Positions 19,420 through 25,830 of a stretch of 25,830 nt of DNA are shown here, piece by piece. This stretch comes from a virus: positions 1-25,830 of the IMG/VR virus record IMGVR_UViG_3300017605_000304. One strand, given 5' to 3'. Made by a program: the position numbers and the translations under genes. The notes under the pieces were generated by a model that saw nothing but the letters and a program-made list of their open reading frames with translations, made no database searches and was not told the origin of the DNA. Each line of letters opens with the position of its first letter. Within the stretch, counting starts at the first letter, position 1.

Positions 19420-20694
19420 ATGGCTATAGGAATTGGTGCCTCTGGTATTGCTGGCATTGGTATAGAACAACTTTTGCCACCAGTACAGTCGACAGCTACT
19501 ACTTCTACTTCTGGTGGAACATTACCAACTGCTTCTCTGTATAGATACTATGTTACTGCGATCAATGCTCTTGGTGAAACTACTGTTAGCAATGAGCAGT
19601 CAGTAACTACAGGTGCAGGTTCTACCAACTCTAACACAGTAAACTGGGTAACAGTTGCAGGCGCCACTGGATTTAGAATTTATCGTACTGCTGCCGGTGG
19701 TGCTACTGGTTCAGAATTGTTCTTAGTTGCTGTTGGTCTGGTTACTACATACATTGATACAGGTTCGTTAACACCTTCTGGGGCTCTTCCTACTACTAAC
19801 ACAGCAGTTACACCGGGAACTTATGCAGCACCAGTAAAATACTTCCCATTCATTAGTGAAAGCATTACTATTGCGGAAGAAACTGTTTGGCGTAGACCAA
19901 TAAGACAAAGTGCTGACATCATTGGTGCAGTAGCAGGAAACTTCAACCCTGCTGGCGACCTATCCATGGAAGCGCTAGAAGATGTCATTTTGTACTTCCT
20001 GTGGTGCTCCAGAACATTAATTGTAAAATCTGGTTCTGCTCCAAACTTTACCTATACAATAACACCGACAGCTGCTGCCGTAGCTAATAAAACATTCTCT
20101 CTAACAGTAGTTAGAAATGGAATAGTTTTTGGTTATGTTGGTATGTGCCTTAACAGCTTCACGTTTACGCCAGATAATGGTTTGTTAATGTTCAACACTA
20201 ATGTTGTTGGACGAGATGAAGCTGTTCAATCACTTCCAACAGCTACATTTCCAACGACAGTTCCATTTGGTGCTGGACAGTACTCAATTGAAATTCCTAC
20301 CGCTACACCAGTTCTTGATACAGACACATTTGAATTCACTGTTGAAGATAATGCTGAACCGGCCTTCAGACTTAAATCCACAGGGCGTGGAGCTACGTTC
20401 ATCAAGTATGGTGAACGCAACTCTACTATGACAGTCGAACGTGATTTCCAAGATAGAACTGATTATGATGCATTCAAGGCAGTTACTTCTCAGAGCGTAA
20501 CATTATCAGCAACTAAAGGTGTCAACAATTCAATTACAATGCTTGCACCAGTGGCTATCAAAGACACTTATGAAGTAGGCTTGAGTGGTGAAGGTGATCT
20601 AGTTCGTGCCTCAGTTGCCTACAACAATGTAATTGATGGTACTGGTAAGTCTTGGCAAATCACCATTAAGACTCAAGAAGATATTCTTCCATAA
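19420..20694 (+). CDS. Major tail tube protein with inserted Ig-like domain
   Basis: 424 residues, preceded by AGGAGGGGAGG. The tube part is split: the N-terminal strand MAIGIGASGIAGIGIEQ and then YAAPVKYFPFISESI onward (residues 144-424) form the tube fold. Between them residues 22-130 are an Ig/FN3-like domain (SLYRYYVTAINALGET, GATGFRIYRTAAGG, YIDTG-x-x-TPSGALP) closely patterned on the protein at 9673-10173. Display of such a domain on every tube subunit would decorate the tail surface. Confidence 0.82.
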   Translation: MAIGIGASGIAGIGIEQLLPPVQSTATTSTSGGTLPTASLYRYYVTAINALGETTVSNEQSVTTGAGSTNSNTVNWVTVAGATGFRIYRTAAGGATGSELFLVAVGLVTTYIDTGSLTPSGALPTTNTAVTPGTYAAPVKYFPFISESITIAEETVWRRPIRQSADIIGAVAGNFNPAGDLSMEALEDVILYFLWCSRTLIVKSGSAPNFTYTITPTAAAVANKTFSLTVVRNGIVFGYVGMCLNSFTFTPDNGLLMFNTNVVGRDEAVQSLPTATFPTTVPFGAGQYSIEIPTATPVLDTDTFEFTVEDNAEPAFRLKSTGRGATFIKYGERNSTMTVERDFQDRTDYDAFKAVTSQSVTLSATKGVNNSITMLAPVAIKDTYEVGLSGEGDLVRASVAYNNVIDGTGKSWQITIKTQEDILP

Positions 20695-20785
20695 CGTGTA
20701 TGAAATAATAACTATAATTTTGTTGGGCTTTGTCGTTAATGGTTGTGTTGTTAACTTAAAACAACCTAGGAAGAGAGCATATAAA

Positions 20786-21175
20786 ATGCCTGTAGCAGTT
20801 GTAACTGAAAATATAAGTGACAAAATTCCACTAAAGACTCTTCCGCCCGACGGATATGTCGTGGTTCGTAGAATGTCATATGGTGAGGGATTAACTCGTG
20901 AAAGTAAGGCAACGAGATTATTAGTTGCTGGTGGTTCTGACAATAAGGGTAAAGACTTCCAAGGTGAAGTTGATATTCAAACGGAAGCATTAGCTCTTTG
21001 GGATTTTGCTAATCTAATTGTGGAACACAATTGCCAAGATCTCGATGGAAGATTGCTTAATTTCAAAAATGTCAATGATGTTAAGAAATTATCTGATACA
21101 GTTGGAAAAGAAATTGGCAAAATAATCGATGATTTCAACGCAGCAGAAGAAACCGACGACGTAAAAAACTCCTAA
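20786..21175 (+). CDS. Tail assembly chaperone, unshifted product (gpG-like)
   Basis: 129 residues from the ATG at 20786 (weak AGGAAGAGAG upstream); the open frame extends back to 20633 but overlaps the tail tube gene. Starts MPVAVVTENISDKIPLKTLP; has a helical middle (ALALWDFANLIVEHNCQD) and an acidic C-terminus (DDFNAAEETDDVKNS). As usual it lies just before the tape measure gene, whose product it coats during tail assembly. It ends at the TAA at 21173-21175, four codons after the start of the slippery site. Confidence 0.75.
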   Translation: MPVAVVTENISDKIPLKTLPPDGYVVVRRMSYGEGLTRESKATRLLVAGGSDNKGKDFQGEVDIQTEALALWDFANLIVEHNCQDLDGRLLNFKNVNDVKKLSDTVGKEIGKIIDDFNAAEETDDVKNS

Positions 21176-21399
21176 AAGAACTCAGAAAGGGGGTATTAGT
21201 ACCCAACGCCAAAATAGATAAGGAAGCTGCTGACGTTCTAAATATTATAAATATATGTGAAAAATTCTCAACTCTACCAAGCTCTGGTGGTTTGTTAGAT
21301 CAAGACAAATTGTTTGTGTTTGTATTACAAAATGTCTTGGTTTGGAGAGAACAAAGAGAAGCCGCAGATAGACGTAATGCTAAGGCATCTACTAAATAA
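20786..21399 (+). CDS. Tail assembly chaperone, -1 frameshift fusion (gpGT-like)
   Basis: At 21163-21169 the sequence A-AAA-AAC sits in the right phase (GTA AAA AAC) for -1 slippage. After the shift the frame continues CTC CTA AAA GAA and stays open to the TAA at 21397-21399, giving about 204 residues in total. The added part (KELRKGVLVPNAKIDKEA, LFVFVLQNVLVWREQREAAD) is helical and basic, as for the T part of lambda GT. The frame has no good start of its own. Minor fusion product expected. Confidence 0.75.
21163..21169 (+). promoter_or_regulatory. Slippery heptamer AAAAAAC
   Basis: A-AAA-AAC in frame with the upstream gene, a canonical -1 site with Lys-tRNA AAA/AAC slippage. It is followed four bases later by the zero-frame TAA. 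I did not find a strong stem close downstream by eye; the heptamer alone may suffice in bacteria. Confidence 0.75.
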
Positions 21400-21413
21400 G
21401 GTAGTTGTTATTT

Positions 21414-24050
21414 ATGCCTTTTAGTGCCACAAGAGATCTTTGGTTAGTTCTAAAAGCCCGTGACGAAGGTACACGGGCTATGCGTAGTTTCTCTCGTGAT
21501 ATCAGAATGGTTGGAGATAATGTAAAGCAAGCAAATCTCCAAGCTGCACGATCTGCTCTGCGTAATCAAATGGCAATGCAAAGATTAACCGGTGCTTCTC
21601 AAAACGACATTATTGCAACACAAAAAAGAATAGAACAAGTTGATAAAGATATAAACAGCATGCGGGTAGCTCGTGCTGCAATGGAAGAAAATAGAGTAAG
21701 TGCACAAAAACTTGGCACTGCTCTAAATGGTGCAGCTTCAACAATGACTGCGGTTGGTACTGGATTACTCATTGCTGGCGGTTTAGGATTAGCCGGCATG
21801 AAAGGTCTGATTACTAGCGCGATAGATTATCAAAAGCAATCATCTCTAACTCGAACTCAGGTAGATAAATTCGCACTTTCATTAAAAGATGTTGAAGATA
21901 TTGGACTTAGAGTAGCAAATAAAGTTGGTGTTGGCTTTTCACAAATCCAACCTGCATTGTTCGACATCTTCTCCTCAATGGAAGTTGGAGCTGCTGACGC
22001 TGAAAAACTTCTGACAATATTCGCGAAAGCTGCTGTTGCTGGTCAAACTGATATTAGCTCGGCTTCCCGGGCTACTATTGGTATTCTGAATGCGTTCCAA
22101 TTACCATTAACTTCTATAAACCATCTTATGGATATCCAGTTCCAGTTGGTTAAGGAAGGTATTGGTACATATGAAGAGTGGACCCAAAGAATTGGTTTGG
22201 TTTCACCTTCAGCGGTTAGATTCGGTCAGTCTGTAGATATGATGGCAGCAGCGTTAGCTGCCTCAACCCGTATGGGTATCTCAGCCGCACGATCAGGTAC
22301 GGCTGTAGCTCGTGCTATGGATGCAATGTCTAATCCAACAGCTGTAAATAACCTTAAGCAATTAGGTGTTAAAGCAACAGATGCAACTGGTAAGTTCAGA
22401 CCAATGATTGACATTTTACGTGACTTTAGAAAAGTTTTGGAAAAGGTACCACAGGCAGATAAGATAAAAACACTTCTTGGAGTTTTCAAGGGTGCTGGTG
22501 GAACTATTGAAGCAAGAAGATTCCTCCAGAATATGCTTCTAACGCCTGGAAACTTGGAACTTTTCCAAACTATCTTTGAAACTATGTCAAAAGAATCAGG
22601 ATCATTCGAACAAGCTTATGCAATTATGGCTGATACAGCCGCTACGAAATCTGAATTACTGGCGAACAAATGGGAAACATTAAAGGTTAAAGCTGGCGAA
22701 GCGCTAATTCCAACATTTATGAAGATAGTTGATGCTATTGGTAAGGTTTTCGATTGGTTTAACAAATTAGATCCTAAAACTCAACGAATGATAACACTGG
22801 GAATAGCATTAGGACTAGCTTTAGCTACTCTTAGCGGTGTGTTGTTAATAGTTTTGGGTAGCATTGCAGCATTTGTTGCCGCAGTTGTGACTGCGGGACC
22901 AGTATTACTATACGTTCTTGGTATATTAACATTGTTGGGATTAGGATTTACAGGTCTAGTTACTGCCATAGTTTTAGCATGGCGCAGGAGTGAAGATTTC
23001 CGTGGAACTATAAAAGATCTAGGCAAACAATTTAAAGATTTCTATACTAATCACGTGATTCCAACCGCAATGGCAATAAGAGATGGCTGGGAAAAGTACA
23101 TGAAACCAGCTCTCACAGCTCTTGCTGACATAATAGTCACAAGAGTATTGCCAGTTGCTAGAGAGATTACTAACTTCTTTACTAGTGAATTCTTCAAAGC
23201 CTTAGTTGAAGTTGGAAACAATGTAAAAGATTTCGTAGTTTTCGCTTTCAGAAAACTAGGCGACATAATACAAACATATGTAATACCAACCATTAACGCG
23301 CTAACTAAGTTCTATTATGAACATAAAGCTACTATAGATCAAATTGTTGCTGCACTTGTGTGGCTTGGTAAATGGTTACTAAAGATTGCACTTATTCTTG
23401 GTGGCGTCTTAGCTGTAGTACTAATAGGTCCAGTTGTTGCAGCCTTTGTTGCTGTTGGAGCTGCTATAGCTGGCGTAATCATTGGTATTACGTATCTGGT
23501 TGAAGGTATTAAGTGGTTGGTACACTGGATTGGTACTGAAGCTCCAAAGGCTTGGAATGGTCTTTGGGATACTGTTCAATCAGTTATAAGTAAGATTAGT
23601 ACTGCATGGATGGGTATAAAGGATGCTTTCAATGGCGCCAAAGATTGGTTAGTTGATGCTGGTAAAAACATCATTAACGGACTGATTGATGGCATGAAAC
23701 AACAAGTTGGTAACATTGTTGGAACTGTAAAAGATATAGCTAAACGAATTCGTGATTACTTCCCATTCTCACCGGCGAAAACTGGTCCATTATCTGGAAG
23801 AGGCAGCCCATTTATTGCCGGTCAAAATATTGGTAAAATGTTAGCTAGAGGTATTGGTAGTAAAATGGATTTGGTTAATGGTGCAACCAATCTAATAGCT
23901 AGCGCATCAGGAGTTCGAGCACCAAATCTTAATGGGGTAGAATCCACAGGTCGTACTTATAACCAAAACATCGTTGTTAACACACAAGAACTTGATCCTC
24001 GTAGACAAGCTGCGGAACTTGGTTGGCTACTTGCTGGTAGGTCATCATGA
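21414..24050 (+). CDS. Tape measure protein
   Basis: 878 residues from the ATG at 21414 (a TTG at 21405 is a possible alternative, closer to AAGG). Residues 1-110 are helical and coiled-coil-like with basic start. Residues 120-420 match the TP901-like tape measure core (PhageMin_Tail: VGFSQIQPALFDIFSSMEVG, RMGISAARSGTAVARAMDAM). Hydrophobic segments occur at about 460-530 and 645-690. The C-terminal region DYFPFSPAKTGPLSG is the typical late tape motif. At about 1.5 angstrom per residue the tail would be near 130 nm. Its stop overlaps the next start. Confidence 0.88.
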   Translation: MPFSATRDLWLVLKARDEGTRAMRSFSRDIRMVGDNVKQANLQAARSALRNQMAMQRLTGASQNDIIATQKRIEQVDKDINSMRVARAAMEENRVSAQKLGTALNGAASTMTAVGTGLLIAGGLGLAGMKGLITSAIDYQKQSSLTRTQVDKFALSLKDVEDIGLRVANKVGVGFSQIQPALFDIFSSMEVGAADAEKLLTIFAKAAVAGQTDISSASRATIGILNAFQLPLTSINHLMDIQFQLVKEGIGTYEEWTQRIGLVSPSAVRFGQSVDMMAAALAASTRMGISAARSGTAVARAMDAMSNPTAVNNLKQLGVKATDATGKFRPMIDILRDFRKVLEKVPQADKIKTLLGVFKGAGGTIEARRFLQNMLLTPGNLELFQTIFETMSKESGSFEQAYAIMADTAATKSELLANKWETLKVKAGEALIPTFMKIVDAIGKVFDWFNKLDPKTQRMITLGIALGLALATLSGVLLIVLGSIAAFVAAVVTAGPVLLYVLGILTLLGLGFTGLVTAIVLAWRRSEDFRGTIKDLGKQFKDFYTNHVIPTAMAIRDGWEKYMKPALTALADIIVTRVLPVAREITNFFTSEFFKALVEVGNNVKDFVVFAFRKLGDIIQTYVIPTINALTKFYYEHKATIDQIVAALVWLGKWLLKIALILGGVLAVVLIGPVVAAFVAVGAAIAGVIIGITYLVEGIKWLVHWIGTEAPKAWNGLWDTVQSVISKISTAWMGIKDAFNGAKDWLVDAGKNIINGLIDGMKQQVGNIVGTVKDIAKRIRDYFPFSPAKTGPLSGRGSPFIAGQNIGKMLARGIGSKMDLVNGATNLIASASGVRAPNLNGVESTGRTYNQNIVVNTQELDPRRQAAELGWLLAGRSS

Positions 24051-24907
24051 CTCTAGGATTGAATGATTATGAATTTCAGCTCAATGATTCTGGGGTTCGC
24101 TTAAACACTACTTCAGCTATACCTTTTGTTGACATAAATAAAGTTTCCGGTCTGGACAATGCACCATATCGTGAAACTACTCGTGATCACGAAGGTGTAG
24201 ATGGAGGCTTTCTAGATGCAGAGTTCGAAAAAGGTCGAGATATAATTCTAGAAGGTGTTGTCTTTGGTGATCTCACTAGTGTTGAACCTTATTTAGATTC
24301 ATTAAAATATAACTACGCTCCAGTAACAAGTCCAATACCATTCTACTATAAATCTAGCGGTGTAACCGAACGAGTTATTTTTGTGAAAACTCGCGGGGTG
24401 AGATTCGACTGGGACTCTGCTAGAAGAATAGGCACAACAGATATTCAATTCCTAATGTTTGCCGAAGATCCTCGGATATACACTAATGTTTTAAACAACA
24501 CAAATATCAGTTACGGCGGAGATGCTGGATTAGGTTTGGCATTCAGTTTTGGTTTCAACATTAACTTCGGTGGTGGTGCTACACCTGGCGGTGGAACGTT
24601 TACTAACGATGGTAACAGGTCCACACCTGTGGTGTTTACTATAACAGGTCCCGTTATTAATCCAATTATTTACAACTATACTACAGGTAAAACTATGTCG
24701 TTCATAATAGAATTAACTGGTTCGGATACTTTAACCATAAATACTAACACCCGCACTGTATATCTAAATGGAAATTCAAACCGTAGAAATACCATGCAAA
24801 CCTTTGATTGGATATTTTTTGATCCAGGTTCAAATCTAATTGGATACGGTGGTTCTAGTGGTAGTGGAAGCGTTTTGAACGTGCAATATAGATCAGCTTG
24901 GCGCTAG
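24047..24907 (+). CDS. Distal tail protein (Dit-like)
   Basis: 286 residues; the start overlaps the tape measure stop (ATGA). Residues 1-145 (LNDYEFQLND, then DHEGVDGGFLDAEFEKGRDI, EGVVFGDL, and FVKTRGVRFDWDSARRIGTTD with FLMFAEDPRIY) match the N-terminal hub-ring domain of siphovirus distal tail proteins. The C-terminal part after a Gly-rich linker (160-195) is a galectin-like beta domain. It forms the hub connecting the tube and the tip. Confidence 0.8.
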   Translation: MTLGLNDYEFQLNDSGVRLNTTSAIPFVDINKVSGLDNAPYRETTRDHEGVDGGFLDAEFEKGRDIILEGVVFGDLTSVEPYLDSLKYNYAPVTSPIPFYYKSSGVTERVIFVKTRGVRFDWDSARRIGTTDIQFLMFAEDPRIYTNVLNNTNISYGGDAGLGLAFSFGFNINFGGGATPGGGTFTNDGNRSTPVVFTITGPVINPIIYNYTTGKTMSFIIELTGSDTLTINTNTRTVYLNGNSNRRNTMQTFDWIFFDPGSNLIGYGGSSGSGSVLNVQYRSAWR

Positions 24908-24920
24908 GAGGTGAAAACAA

Positions 24921-25830
24921 ATGGCTGTAGTTAATCCTTGTGGATTCTTACAGAATGCTGGTGCTACTCACACAGCAGAACAAATGCGTAACTGGTTTAG
25001 TATACTCGTAGCAGGTAACAAATCAGCAAACTCATTGATTATGCGCCAGGGTGTTCACCCTAGCTCTGGTAATACGCTTTCAGTAACACAGTCTGGCTCA
25101 CCAGGTATGAGCGTAGTAGTAAAATCTGGTCATGCTATGATCTCTGGTACTGAAGGTACAAAACAAGGTATGTATTCTGTATTAAACGATGCTGACGTAA
25201 CATTATCAATTGCAGCTGCACACGCAACATTAAACCGCATCGATAGTGTTATATTTAAGGTTGAAGATCAAGCTTATTCTGGCAGCAATAATACAAGTTC
25301 TCTAGTCGTTGTTACTGGTACACCAGCCTCATCTCCTAGCCCACCAACACTGCCGGCGAACTGTATTGAACTTGCACGTGTAAGCGTTGTTGCATTAGAT
25401 ACTCAGATCACTAATGGTGAAATTACTGACATGCGTCAGTACATTTCAGCAGTTGGTGGCATAATTCCAGTAGCCACTAAAGCTATTCGTGATGCTCTTA
25501 CTGGTTTGTATGATGGTTTTGCGGTATATAGACAAGACATTGATGCAATTAATATCTATAATGGATCCGAATGGAAGTTCTATGGGCGACCAAATGGCGC
25601 GGATATTATTGCTACTAGCCAGACTACAACATCAACTACATATGTCGATTTAGCTACTGTTGGACCTACAGTAACAATTGAGCATGGTACCTCAGTTGAG
25701 GTAACAATTGGGGCACAGCTTTTGAACTCAACTGCTACCATTACAGCGTTCATGAGTTTTGCAATTTCTGGTGCTAATACTAGAGCAGCTTCTGATGATG
25801 TTTCGATGGGTATTTCCAACAACACTTTGA
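24921..25830 (+). CDS. Tail tip/baseplate protein, 3' end outside window
   Basis: Starts at the ATG at 24921 after AGGAGGTGAAAACAA and stays open through the right edge, at least 303 residues. N-terminus MAVVNPCGFLQNAGATHTAE, then QMRNWFSILVAG; later ARVSVVALDTQITNGEITDM with a following DMRQYISAVGG segment is the usual pattern of minor tail or baseplate-upper proteins in siphophages. The C-terminal visible part is a Thr/Ser-rich beta domain. A host-recognition role is likely but the rest is not seen. Confidence 0.75.
   Translation, partial: MAVVNPCGFLQNAGATHTAEQMRNWFSILVAGNKSANSLIMRQGVHPSSGNTLSVTQSGSPGMSVVVKSGHAMISGTEGTKQGMYSVLNDADVTLSIAAAHATLNRIDSVIFKVEDQAYSGSNNTSSLVVVTGTPASSPSPPTLPANCIELARVSVVALDTQITNGEITDMRQYISAVGGIIPVATKAIRDALTGLYDGFAVYRQDIDAINIYNGSEWKFYGRPNGADIIATSQTTTSTTYVDLATVGPTVTIEHGTSVEVTIGAQLLNSTATITAFMSFAISGANTRAASDDVSMGISNNTL

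Noticed and set aside
20633-20785. Upstream extension of the tail chaperone frame into the tail tube gene
   Set aside because: The tail tube frame is well supported there; the ATG at 20786 fits the usual chaperone start and gap.
1-25830. tRNA genes
   Set aside because: I looked for clover-leaf ends such as GGTTCGAATCC near the gene-free stretches and saw none.

Overview
The window reads as part of a tailed-phage (siphovirus) genome. Its host is most likely an actinobacterium. This rests on strong AGGAGG-type ribosome binding sites, a DUF2637/SpdB-like membrane protein (a family typical of actinobacterial plasmids and phages), a Mu-gp29-like portal with a Mu-I-like protease in a long-tailed, non-contractile layout, and four TGTGA-N6-TCACA sites matching the CRP/GlxR consensus. 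The host is an inference; nothing here names a species.

Layout. Positions 1-8475 hold a leftward (minus-strand) array of about 21 very small genes (34 to 195 codons), nearly all without recognisable function. Positions 8476-9288 are a gene-free divergent control region. Positions 9289-25830 are a rightward late operon: terminase small subunit, two beta-rich virion-type proteins, a Cys-rich protein, a short DUF2829/Tad2-like protein, a two-helix membrane protein, terminase large subunit, portal, protease/scaffold, decoration protein, major capsid, head-tail connectors, tail terminator, tail tube, frameshifted tail chaperone, tape measure, distal tail protein and a tail protein cut by the window end.

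The unusual part is the leftward array. (1) Between 1891 and 4056 each intergenic gap holds a nested palindrome: outer arms near TTAGGTG/CACCTAA, inner arms of 10-11 bp that are perfectly complementary within a copy but different in every copy. (2) Between 4317 and 8530 the arrangement changes: each gene (once a gene pair) sits inside its own private inverted repeat of 25-32 bp, with 11 such pairs laid back to back. (3) Over the same region, through genes and gaps alike, the DNA follows a 9-bp quasi-period with consensus GNCCNNWWT on the plus strand. (4) A GTTGATCTTG family fills 312-2749. (5) CRP-like sites lie upstream of three leftward extended -10 promoters. Together these look like an array of single-gene cassettes with shared architecture and possible host cAMP/CRP-type control. 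I know of no described system with this combination.

The right half works as a conventional head-and-tail module. Details worth noting are an A-AAA-AAC slippery site joining the two tail chaperone frames, internal ribosome sites inside the protease/scaffold gene, and a shared Ig/FN3-like domain in the tail tube protein and in a protein encoded near the terminase. All coordinates, arm identities and motif counts were worked out by eye.
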